DNA of 64,000 nucleotides from Paenibacillus daejeonensis DSM 15491. Lineage in GTDB: Bacteria; Bacillota; Bacilli; Paenibacillales; Paenibacillaceae. The DNA is taken from positions 585,418 to 649,417 of the forward strand of contig NZ_KB899659.1 of NCBI RefSeq assembly GCF_000378385.1, in the 5' to 3' direction. The position numbers and the translations under genes were made by a program. This document shows positions 1 through 7,582 of this stretch, one piece after another. A model generated the notes under the pieces. That model was not told where the DNA came from. It saw only the letters and a list, made by a program, of their open reading frames with translations, and did not search any database. Position 1 is the first letter of the stretch; each line of letters opens with the position of its first letter.

Positions 1-1994
1 TTCTCGGCTGCCCGAAAATCCGGCAGGTGCAGCGATGAATCAGCTGCAATGACCCCAACTAGCGTCACGAATGGGAAGTCCAGGCCTTTGGCAACCATCT
101 GTGTACCAAGCAGCACATCAGCCTGTCGGTCGCCAAACAGCTTCAGCCATTTCTCATGCGAGCCCTTCTCTGTCGTCGTATCTACATCCATCCGAATAAC
201 CCGGATGCCAGGGAACAGCTTGGCCAGCTCCTCCTCTACCCGCTGCGTGCCGGTGCCGAAGAAACGAATATGCTCACTCTCGCAAGAAGGACAGGCCGTC
301 GGCGAGGGTTCAGCATGACCGCAATAATGACAGCGGAGCATCCTTGTCTTCTGGTGATAGGTCAACGAAATGTCGCAATGCGGACATCCCGCCGTATAGC
401 CGCAGGAGCGGCACATGACAAACGTCGAATAGCCGCGCCGGTTCAGCAGCAGTACGGACTGCTCCCCCCGCTCCAAACGCTCGGCAAGCGCCGCGTGCAG
501 GCGCCGGCTGAACATGGAGCGGTTCCCTTCCTGCAGCTCCTCCCGCATATCCACGACCTCTACCGGGGGGAGTGGCCGGCCGCCAACGCGTTCAGGCAGC
601 GGCAAGTGAGCTGCTGACTGGACTGCGCTGTCCGCCGCGCCTTCCTGGGAGCGACGGGCCGCCATGTAGCTCTCCAGTGAAGGCGTTGCCGAGCCCAGTA
701 CGACAGCCGCCCCATGTTGGCGAGCCCGTCGCACCGCGACATCACGAGCGTGGTATTTGGGACTCTCCTCCTGCTTGTAGGAGGACTCATGCTCCTCATC
801 GATAATAATCAGGCCAATCGATTCAAAAGGGGCAAAAATCGCTGATCGGGCGCCAATCGCCACCTTCACCTGGCGATGCCGGATCTTGCGCCATTCATCA
901 TATCGTTCGCCTTGCGACAACCGGCTATGAAGAACAGCCACCTCATCACCGAACCTCCCCTTGAACCGTTCCACCATCTGAGGAGTCAGCGAGATTTCAG
1001 GCACCAGGACAATCGCCTGCCGCCCGCCAGCAATACAGCCGGCGATGGCCTGCATGTAGACTTCTGTCTTGCCGCTTCCCGTCACCCCCTGCAGCAGGAA
1101 GACGCGGGAGGCGCGTTCACTGACCGCTGCCGCAATCGGTGCCAGAACGCCCTGTTGCCCCTCAGTCAACGGCAGCGGCTGGGATCTTACGAAGTCCCGG
1201 CCAGCATAGGGATCACGCTGCTGTTCAACCTCTCGCAGCTCGATCAGCCCTTTGTCTGCAAGCGCCTTGACACTGCTCGCCGAACCGCCTGCACCCGCCA
1301 GCAGTGCCTGCATAGGCATCGGTCCCGTCTGCTCCATGATCCGCTGAAGCAGCTCCCGCTGCTTGGCCGCTCGTGCCGGCAGCTCCGCCAGCGCCTGTTC
1401 GGCCGCCTCACGATCCGCTGGAGGGAAAACCGTCAGCACGGTGCGTACGGACAGTCTGTCTTTCACTTTTACATCTTCAATAAGCGCCCCGCTTTGCAGC
1501 GCCATCCGAATTTCATGGCTGTGGGCCGGGAACCTCTGTTGCAGAGCCGTTAGCTTGATATTGCCCTGTTTGCGTACTGTCTCCAACAGTTCTTCCGGCA
1601 GTTCAGCCGACCACAGTCCTTCTGACATATTCCGCTGTTCGCCTAGCCGGACATAACGTTCGGCCTTGCCCTTCAAGGCAGACGGAATCATCGCTTGGAG
1701 CGCCACAGTCCACGTACAGCAATACTTGATGCTGATCCAGCGGGCCAATTCGATAAGATCCGGCGATAGCGGCGGAATCGGGTCCAGCAGCTCGGCGATA
1801 TCCTTCAGCCGGTTGCCGGATACCTCCGCATCCTCAGTCAACTCCACAACGAAGCCTTGCAGGGTCCGGCCCCCAAATGGGACCCCCACCCGGCTGCCAA
1901 CTCCGATCCAGCCGCTGATCTCCCCGGGCACACGATAGTCAAATGGACGGTCCGTCTGACGGCTTGGCACGTCGACGATGACGCGTGCGATCAA
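1..1994 (-). CDS. priA: Primosomal replication restart helicase PriA (C-terminus outside window)
   Basis: PriA is a 3'-to-5' superfamily 2 helicase that recognises stalled forks and reloads the replisome. The visible 664 codons begin at a TTG that overlaps the coaBC stop (TTGA) and read [20 protein letters not shown], a typical PriA N-terminal DNA-binding domain. Walker A GVTGSGKTE lies near residue 302 (about 1063-1089), the DEEH box near 790-805, and paired CxxC zinc-binding cysteines between about 260 and 420. The frame is open to the left edge; roughly the last 150 residues of the usual ~800 are missing only because the window ends. Translational coupling to coaBC is conserved in Bacillales. 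Confidence 0.95.
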   Translation of the reverse strand, partial: MIARVIVDVPSRQTDRPFDYRVPGEISGWIGVGSRVGVPFGGRTLQGFVVELTEDAEVSGNRLKDIAELLDPIPPLSPDLIELARWISIKYCCTWTVALQAMIPSALKGKAERYVRLGEQRNMSEGLWSAELPEELLETVRKQGNIKLTALQQRFPAHSHEIRMALQSGALIEDVKVKDRLSVRTVLTVFPPADREAAEQALAELPARAAKQRELLQRIMEQTGPMPMQALLAGAGGSASSVKALADKGLIELREVEQQRDPYAGRDFVRSQPLPLTEGQQGVLAPIAAAVSERASRVFLLQGVTGSGKTEVYMQAIAGCIAGGRQAIVLVPEISLTPQMVERFKGRFGDEVAVLHSRLSQGERYDEWRKIRHRQVKVAIGARSAIFAPFESIGLIIIDEEHESSYKQEESPKYHARDVAVRRARQHGAAVVLGSATPSLESYMAARRSQEGAADSAVQSAAHLPLPERVGGRPLPPVEVVDMREELQEGNRSMFSRRLHAALAERLERGEQSVLLLNRRGYSTFVMCRSCGYTAGCPHCDISLTYHQKTRMLRCHYCGHAEPSPTACPSCESEHIRFFGTGTQRVEEELAKLFPGIRVIRMDVDTTTEKGSHEKWLKLFGDRQADVLLGTQMVAKGLDFPFVTLVGVIAADSSLHLPDFRAAE

Positions 1995-3208
1995 GAGGCA
2001 TCGCCCCCGCTTGAACTCATGCGCTGAGCGACCAGCGCCATCAGACGTACAGCCACCTCACGCTTGGAGAGCAGCGGCCAGGATACCGCCAGTCCGTCTT
2101 TGTCAAAGACACTGACAATATTCGTATCGCCGTGGAAGCCTGCGCCTTCGGCGCTCACATCATTGGCAACCAGCAGGTCACAGCGTTTACGCTCCAGCTT
2201 GTCCATCGCATACTGCGCAAGAGATTCCGTCTCAGCCGCGAAACCGACCAAAAACTGGCCTTGCTTCCGCTCACCCAGCACCTTCAAAATGTCCTCCGTC
2301 TTCTCCAGTTCAAGCGTCATCAGGTCGCGTCCGGTTTTCTTCAGCTTCTCCGAGTGCTTTACGACAGGGCGGTAGTCAGCTACCGCGGCTGCCTTGATCA
2401 CCAGATCCGCCTCATCATAACGCGCCAGCACAGCTTCCAGCATATCTGCTGCAGATTCGGCCCGAACCACGGTAACGCCCGTTGGCGGCTCGGCCATCGA
2501 CCGGGCGGCAATGACGGTAACGTCCGCCCCCATATCCCTTGCCGCTGCCGCAATTTCAAAGCCCATTTTGCCGGAGGAATCATTGGTCAAATACCGCACA
2601 GGGTCGATCCGCTCGACTGTGCCTCCAGCTGTGATGAGTACCCGTTTGCCCGCCAGTTGGCGCTGCTGATTGAAATACGACTGAACGGCCAACACGATTT
2701 CTTCCGGCTCCGCGAGCCGCCCTTTGCCCACATAGCCACAAGCAAGCTGGCCGCTGCCTGGTTCAATGAAGCGAGCGCCGCGGGAGGCCAGCAGCTCCAG
2801 ATTGTGCCGGACAGCAGGGTGTTCATACATATGGACATTCATCGCGGGAGCAATCAGCAGGGGGGCAGTCGATGCCAGCACCGTCGTGCTCAGCATATCG
2901 TCGGCCATGCCATAGGCCAGCTTGGCCAGCATGTTGGCCGTAGCCGGTGCAACAAGAATCAAGTCGGCGTGATCGGCAAGATCAATATGAGAGACCACAG
3001 CGGGATCTTGCTCAGCGAAGGTATCGGTGAAGACGGCGTGTCTTGATAACACCTGCAGGGTCAGCGGTGTGACGAACTTGGTGGCGGATTCTGTCATGAT
3101 GACTCGAACCTCTGCTCCGGCCTGCACCAGCTTGCTGCATAGCGCCGCCGCTTTGAAGGCGGCGATGCCGCCGGTAATGCCGAGCAGAATGCGTTTGCCT
3201 GTTAGCAT
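1991..3208 (-). CDS. coaBC: Bifunctional phosphopantothenoylcysteine decarboxylase/synthetase CoaBC
   Basis: Converts 4'-phosphopantothenate plus cysteine to 4'-phosphopantetheine, two central steps of CoA synthesis. The 405 residues contain the FMN-binding CoaC half ([12 protein letters not shown] near the N-terminus, the ACGYVGKGR motif around residues 155-163) and the CoaB synthetase half ([15 protein letters not shown] and SSGKMG around residues 195-215). Length matches the family. An intrinsic terminator separates it from rpoZ, so it may be expressed partly by readthrough. The stop overlaps the priA start. Confidence 0.96.
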   Translation of the reverse strand: MLTGKRILLGITGGIAAFKAAALCSKLVQAGAEVRVIMTESATKFVTPLTLQVLSRHAVFTDTFAEQDPAVVSHIDLADHADLILVAPATANMLAKLAYGMADDMLSTTVLASTAPLLIAPAMNVHMYEHPAVRHNLELLASRGARFIEPGSGQLACGYVGKGRLAEPEEIVLAVQSYFNQQRQLAGKRVLITAGGTVERIDPVRYLTNDSSGKMGFEIAAAARDMGADVTVIAARSMAEPPTGVTVVRAESAADMLEAVLARYDEADLVIKAAAVADYRPVVKHSEKLKKTGRDLMTLELEKTEDILKVLGERKQGQFLVGFAAETESLAQYAMDKLERKRCDLLVANDVSAEGAGFHGDTNIVSVFDKDGLAVSWPLLSKREVAVRLMALVAQRMSSSGGDAS

Positions 3209-3246
3209 CGCTTAGAATCATCCTTTCTTCCAAGAAGTTGAACTGC

Positions 3247-3275
3247 AAAAAAATAACAACCACGCGGGTTGTTAC
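3247..3275 (-). terminator. Intrinsic terminator between rpoZ and coaBC
   Basis: On the minus strand an 8-bp stem TAACAACC/GGTTGTTA with a 5-nt loop is followed by seven U. It lies in the 78-bp gap after rpoZ, so the remA-gmk-rpoZ transcript probably ends or is attenuated here. Confidence 0.75.
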
Positions 3276-3286
3276 TGGAAGGTAAA

Positions 3287-3496
3287 CTAGGATTTGATGC
3301 TGGGATCGGAGATGACCTGAACATGATCGTTGTAAATCTCCTCAAGGGCTACGCCGACATGCTTGTGCGAGCGTGGGCCTTTCAGCTCCGACTTCTCGCC
3401 ATCACGCAGTGCCCGGGCGCGTCTGGATGCGGCCACGACCAGCGAATATTTGCTGTCTACTTTTTTGACCATTTCGTCAATGGACGGATATAACAT
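3287..3496 (-). CDS. rpoZ: RNA polymerase omega subunit RpoZ
   Basis: A 69-residue omega subunit that helps assemble beta' into RNA polymerase. It starts MLYPSIDEMVKKVDSKYSLV and has the core helix ASRRARALRDG typical of Bacillota RpoZ. A GAGGTGAG ribosome-binding site precedes the ATG, and only 7 bp separate it from gmk, as in B. subtilis. It is followed by the terminator at 3247-3275. Confidence 0.95.
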   Translation of the reverse strand: MLYPSIDEMVKKVDSKYSLVVAASRRARALRDGEKSELKGPRSHKHVGVALEEIYNDHVQVISDPSIKS

Positions 3497-3503
3497 TAGC
3501 TTC

Positions 3504-4139
3504 TCACCTCATACTTTCTCTAATGGCTTCTGTACCTTGAACTGGCACAGAACAATTACGGTCGATCCGGCAGTGCTCAGCGGTTACGATGCTCTGGATG
3601 CGGCTGCAGGCCGCTTCAATCTGATCATTGGTTACAGCATAATGATAATGCTGCATCAGATTCATCTCTTCCACCGCCACGTTCATCCGATGATCAATCA
3701 GATCATCAGTCTCGGTGCCTCTTCCCGTGATACGCTGTTTCAGCTCATCAAGGGATGGTGGCGTCAGGAAAATAAATACGCCCTCCGGAAACTTCTCTTT
3801 GACCTTAAGCGCACCCTGAACCTCGATCTCCAGGATGATATCCTTGCCCGAAGCAAGCGTCTTCTCCACGAAGTCCCGCGGCGTACCGTAGTAATTGCCT
3901 ACATATTCAGCATATTCCAACAGCGCGTCGCGGGCGATCATATCCTGAAACTGCTCGCGGGTACGGAAAAAGTAATTGATCCCGTCCATCTCACCCTCCC
4001 GGGGTGCTCGGGTGGTGGCGGATACCGAGTAGATCAACTCAGGCATCCGGTGGCGGAGCACCGAACATACGGTGCCCTTGCCAACGCCTGAAGGTCCTGA
4101 CAATACGATCAATAGTCCTTTTTTCATGATACTCCCCAT
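3504..4139 (-). CDS. gmk: Guanylate kinase
   Basis: Phosphorylates GMP to GDP with ATP. The P-loop [10 protein letters not shown] is close to the N-terminus, followed by [12 protein letters not shown] (GMP-binding) and the lid region. Two starts are possible: ATG at 4139, with AGGACG overlapping the remA stop as ribosome-binding site, or ATG at 4127 ([11 protein letters not shown]) with GGGGAG only 4-5 nt upstream. The second matches most homologues better. Co-transcribed with remA and rpoZ. Confidence 0.95.
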   Translation of the reverse strand: MGSIMKKGLLIVLSGPSGVGKGTVCSVLRHRMPELIYSVSATTRAPREGEMDGINYFFRTREQFQDMIARDALLEYAEYVGNYYGTPRDFVEKTLASGKDIILEIEVQGALKVKEKFPEGVFIFLTPPSLDELKQRITGRGTETDDLIDHRMNVAVEEMNLMQHYHYAVTNDQIEAACSRIQSIVTAEHCRIDRNCSVPVQGTEAIRESMR

Positions 4140-4148
4140 CTGTTCGTC

Positions 4149-4409
4149 CTATTCGTCGTGGTCGTCATCCTTCGTGGATAGTCTGTGTGCCACGGTCTCC
4201 GGCTGCACTGCCGAGAGGATGACGTGGTCACTGTCCGTGATGATGACGGCACGCGTGCGGCGACCGTAAGTTGCGTCAATCAGCATGTGACGGTCGCGCG
4301 CTTCCTGGATAATCCGCTTGATCGGCGCCGACTCCGGGCTGACGATCGAAATAATGCGGTTCGCTGATACAATGTTTCCAAAACCGATATTAATGAGTTT
4401 AATAGCCAT
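4149..4409 (-). CDS. remA: Extracellular matrix regulator RemA (DUF370)
   Basis: An 86-residue RemA/YlzA DNA-binding protein; in B. subtilis it activates biofilm-matrix and osmoprotection genes. The family start [20 protein letters not shown] and the [23 protein letters not shown] segment are intact (each named motif is short and conserved); the tail DDDHDE is acidic. A GGAGGG ribosome-binding site precedes the ATG. It heads the gmk-rpoZ operon. The yloC gene that precedes remA in B. subtilis is absent here, replaced by a promoter-containing 250-bp gap. Confidence 0.93.
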   Translation of the reverse strand: MAIKLINIGFGNIVSANRIISIVSPESAPIKRIIQEARDRHMLIDATYGRRTRAVIITDSDHVILSAVQPETVAHRLSTKDDDHDE

Positions 4410-4600
4410 GACAGGGTTCCCTCCGGTCTTCCTTGTGCATTCGCTCGCTAGAATCGATATAGTGCTGAATTCGACCTAATTGAACTCGCATGTTCCAAAA
4501 GAGGTCTTAGAGCAACGGGCATAATGATGACTGGACTGCTACTCAGTGTTGACGAAAAAAAATGGACGCATACGTTCACGGCTTGGCCATCAATGACCTT

Positions 4601-4629
4601 ATTCTAATTCATTTTCAGAACGGGAACAA
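4601..4629 (-). promoter_or_regulatory. Putative sigma-A promoter for remA-gmk-rpoZ
   Basis: Minus strand: -35 TTGTTC and -10 TAGAAT separated by exactly 17 bp. The -10 matches consensus at 5 of 6 positions, the -35 at 3 of 6. It lies about 190 bp upstream of the remA ATG. Confidence 0.5.
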
Positions 4630-4662
4630 GTGAAAATGCGGAAAATCCCCCAAAATGACGGG

Positions 4663-6549
4663 TTATCCTCGCAAAATCTCCTGCTGACGTCCTGTTTTGG
4701 CCCATACGTACTCGGTAAGCTCTGCGGTCATCTGATAGAACATAAACGGAGTCATCAGATAGATACCGTTGAAGTGTGGAAGCGCGCTGTCGAGCAGCTC
4801 CTTGGCGATGCGCACGCCCTCTGCGCGGCCTTCCTCGCCTTCAAGGCCGTGCATGCGCTCGCGCACCTCGTCGGAGAGCTGGATCCCCGGCACCTCATTG
4901 TGCAGGTATTCGGCATTGCGGCCACTCGCCAGTGGCATCACTCCCACGAATACAGGAACAGACAGATGCTTGGTGGCTTCGGCCATCGCCTCGATCAGAC
5001 GCGAATCATAGACAGGCTGAGTCATAATATAATCCGCGCCGGAGCTGATTTTTTTCTCCAGCCGCTGAACCGCTTTATCGAGATGCTTCACATTGGGGTT
5101 GAAGGCCGCCCCGACTACGAAATCAGCCCGCTGCTTGAGCGGCTTGCCGGAGAATGCAACACCTTCATTAAGCTGTTTGATCATCCGGATCATCTCAAAG
5201 GAGGTCAGGTCATAAACCGAGCTGGAGCCAGGCAGATCGCCAAATTTAGCCGGATCGCCAGTCACCGCCAGCACATGGTCAATGCCAAGCGCATCCAGCC
5301 CCATCATATGAGACTGCGTCCCGATCAGATTGCGGTCGCGGCACGCAATATGCACAAGCGGACGGATGCCTGCTCTCTCCTGCAGCAGGGAAGCGAGAGC
5401 GATATTACTCATTCTTGTAACAGCCAACGAATTATCAGCCATTGTCAGCGCATCAGCACGCGCTGCCTTCAACGCTTCGGCGCCGGCCATGAATTTGCGG
5501 ATATCAAGATCCCGCGGCGGGTCGAGCTCCACGATGACGGTGTGCCGCTCACGCACCAGATCAACCAGGCTTGGCGATTTGGTCTGCGGCTCCTGAACCG
5601 AGATGGCGTTTGTCGCTCCTGATTTGACTGGAAGGACTGCCTCTGGATTCGACTCCAGACTGGACAGCTCGTCCAGCTTCGGCTCGTAGCCTGCAAGTGC
5701 GCGACTAATGGCAGCACTGTGCTCCGGTGTCGTTCCACAGCATCCGCCGATCAGTCTGGCACCGCGGTCGGCGAACTTTTGGGCCATATCGCCAAAATAC
5801 TCCGGTGTGGCCGTGTACGTGTACTGGCCGTCCACATAGTCCGGAATCCCGGCGTTAGGGAATACCGAGAGAGGCACGCCAAGATTCCCCTTCACCGTAT
5901 CGAGCGCGCGCAGAATACCGACCGGACCGCTGCGGCAATTCAGGCCCACGACGTCAGCTCCGGCAGCCTCCAGCCGCGAGAACGCCTCCAGAAGAGTTAC
6001 GCCATCCTTGGTTCGGCCTACATCCTCAACCGAGAGCTGGCAGATAACGGGAATATCGCTTACCTCGCGCGCCAGCGAGAGAACCAGCAGCAGCTCTTCA
6101 AGATCAAAGAAGGTCTCCATCATCAAACCGTCCACGCCTTCACTAAGCAAAGCTTCAACCTGTGATGAAAAAGCCTTGCGCAGCTCCGAGGTACGGATGG
6201 TTTTGCGCTGACCGGTGCGTATCGAGCCAATCGAGCCTACAACGTAGGCGTCTGCACCGACAGCTTCCTTGGCAAGTTGGACGCCAGCACGGTTCAAGCG
6301 CTCGACTTCGCCTTCGAGTCCATACTTGGACAATTTCTCGTAGTTGGCCGAGAACGTATTCGTCTCAATCAGACGGGCTCCGGCTTCATAATATGCCCGG
6401 TGCACATTCCGGATCACGTCCGGACGCAGAGTATTAAATTCTTCAAATGATACTCCGACAGGAAAACCGAGTTGGTACAAGTAGGTCCCCATCGCTCCAT
6501 CGCCAGTGATCAGCGTGTTCTTCATGGCCTCCCGCAAATCAGGTTTCAT
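4663..6549 (-). CDS. yitJ: Bifunctional homocysteine S-methyltransferase / methylenetetrahydrofolate reductase (YitJ type)
   Basis: The N-terminal ~300 residues are a homocysteine S-methyltransferase barrel with zinc ligands in GLNCRSGPVG and GGCCGTTPEH. After an Ala/Ser/Pro linker comes a MetF-type flavin TIM barrel (IVELDPPRD, HIACRDRN, VTGDPAKFGD, TQPVYD). It makes 5-methyl-THF and can methylate homocysteine to methionine. The 628 residues match B. subtilis YitJ. ATG 6549 has a GGGAGAGG site; the alternative ATG at codon 9 is too close to its GGGAGG. No S-box riboswitch is visible in the 112-bp upstream gap. Confidence 0.93.
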   Translation of the reverse strand: MKPDLREAMKNTLITGDGAMGTYLYQLGFPVGVSFEEFNTLRPDVIRNVHRAYYEAGARLIETNTFSANYEKLSKYGLEGEVERLNRAGVQLAKEAVGADAYVVGSIGSIRTGQRKTIRTSELRKAFSSQVEALLSEGVDGLMMETFFDLEELLLVLSLAREVSDIPVICQLSVEDVGRTKDGVTLLEAFSRLEAAGADVVGLNCRSGPVGILRALDTVKGNLGVPLSVFPNAGIPDYVDGQYTYTATPEYFGDMAQKFADRGARLIGGCCGTTPEHSAAISRALAGYEPKLDELSSLESNPEAVLPVKSGATNAISVQEPQTKSPSLVDLVRERHTVIVELDPPRDLDIRKFMAGAEALKAARADALTMADNSLAVTRMSNIALASLLQERAGIRPLVHIACRDRNLIGTQSHMMGLDALGIDHVLAVTGDPAKFGDLPGSSSVYDLTSFEMIRMIKQLNEGVAFSGKPLKQRADFVVGAAFNPNVKHLDKAVQRLEKKISSGADYIMTQPVYDSRLIEAMAEATKHLSVPVFVGVMPLASGRNAEYLHNEVPGIQLSDEVRERMHGLEGEEGRAEGVRIAKELLDSALPHFNGIYLMTPFMFYQMTAELTEYVWAKTGRQQEILRG

Positions 6550-6604
6550 CGGCCTCTCCCACCCCTTGTTTCTAAATAGTAGATACAGAACCTTTCATTC
6601 AAGT

Positions 6605-6638
6605 CGAAAAGCAGTGCTAGGATAGCAGCTGCTTTTCG
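6605..6638. terminator. Hairpin between dapF and the yitJ-type gene
   Basis: A 10-bp perfect stem CGAAAAGCAG/CTGCTTTTCG extends inward by TGCT/AGCA, giving about 14 bp with one bulge and a 5-nt loop. It follows the dapF stop by about 25 bp. There is no long U-tract outside the stem, so termination strength is uncertain. Confidence 0.5.
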
Positions 6639-6661
6639 GGTCGGCTATTCAAATGTCAGCC

Positions 6662-7492
6662 CTATACCGTCCCACGGTAGACTTCGGCTGCCGGGCCAGT
6701 CATGTACACGTGATTGTCCGCTTCGTTCCATTCAATGAGCAAGTCGCCGCCCTTGAGAGAAACGGTTGCCGTGCGGTCAGTCGCACCATTTAACACGGAA
6801 GCCACCACAGTTGCGCAAGCGCCCGTGCCGCAAGCCAGCGTCGGGCCTGCCCCGCGCTCCCACACGCGCATGTCTGCCTGTTCACGCGAATTCACGGTTA
6901 CGAATTCAACGTTGATTTTGCGGGGAAACAGCGGGTGTGTCTCCAGCTTCGGACCCCATTGCGACAGGTCGAATGACTTGGCATCATCGACATAGATTAC
7001 GCAATGCGGGTTGCCCATCGATACAGCGGTGAACCGGAAGGTGGTGCCGTCCACCTCAATCGGATGATCGACAATGGTTTCGGCATCGATGGTCGTTGGC
7101 ACCTGCAGCCCTGCAAGTACAGGCTCGCCCATGTCTACCCGGACGCTGACAGCTTTGCCGTTTTCAATCGTCAGCTGTACATGCTGGACGCCTGCACCCA
7201 GTGTTTCTATTGTAATCTGATCCTTGTCGGTCAGACCGTTATCATATACATATTTGGCCACGCAGCGGATGGCGTTGCCGCACTGCTCGGCTTCCGAACC
7301 ATCGGAATTGATAATACGCATCCGGAAATCGGCTTGCTCCGAAGGCAGGATATAGACCAAACCATCCGCCCCAATACCAAAATACCGATTGCACAGCTCG
7401 GTTGCTAATTGTGGCGCCTGCTCAGGCAACGATTGTTCCCCGGCCACGACGATAAAGTCATTGCCCAGGCCATGCATTTTTGTAAATTCCAT
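6662..7492 (-). CDS. dapF: Diaminopimelate epimerase
   Basis: Interconverts LL- and meso-diaminopimelate, feeding peptidoglycan and lysine synthesis. The 276 residues carry both catalytic cysteines: C71 in EAEQCGNAIRC and C221 in GPTLACGTGAC. The N-terminus MEFTKMHGLGNDF is diagnostic. The ribosome-binding site AAGGAG forms the 3' edge of an inverted repeat (7506-7561) that could occlude it. Flanked by YitJ-type and Ca2+-ATPase genes, not by other dap genes. Confidence 0.95.
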   Translation of the reverse strand: MEFTKMHGLGNDFIVVAGEQSLPEQAPQLATELCNRYFGIGADGLVYILPSEQADFRMRIINSDGSEAEQCGNAIRCVAKYVYDNGLTDKDQITIETLGAGVQHVQLTIENGKAVSVRVDMGEPVLAGLQVPTTIDAETIVDHPIEVDGTTFRFTAVSMGNPHCVIYVDDAKSFDLSQWGPKLETHPLFPRKINVEFVTVNSREQADMRVWERGAGPTLACGTGACATVVASVLNGATDRTATVSLKGGDLLIEWNEADNHVYMTGPAAEVYRGTV

Positions 7493-7505
7493 GCTCTATT
7501 GCACT

Positions 7506-7561
7506 CCTTCAGGTTCCTGGCTAATAGTAGTTTTCCTATTAGCATAATACAAACCTGAAGG
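7506..7561 (-). repeat. Inverted repeat overlapping the dapF ribosome-binding site
   Basis: Outer arms CCTTCAGGTT and AACCTGAAGG (10 bp) enclose an inner stem CTAATAG/CTATTAG with an 8-nt loop. On the dapF mRNA the downstream arm runs into AAGGAG just ahead of the ATG, so folding could limit initiation. Confidence 0.55.
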
Positions 7562-7582
7562 AAACGCCATGCTTTTTTGCCG

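Noticed and set aside
2132-3046. Long plus-strand frame opposite coaBC
   Set aside because: Shadow of a GC-rich coding strand; coaBC is unequivocal and the antisense frame has no family or start signals.
6550-6661. S-box or other methionine riboswitch upstream of the YitJ-type gene
   Set aside because: Only 112 bp with a simple hairpin; no SAM-I core or antiterminator is recognisable.
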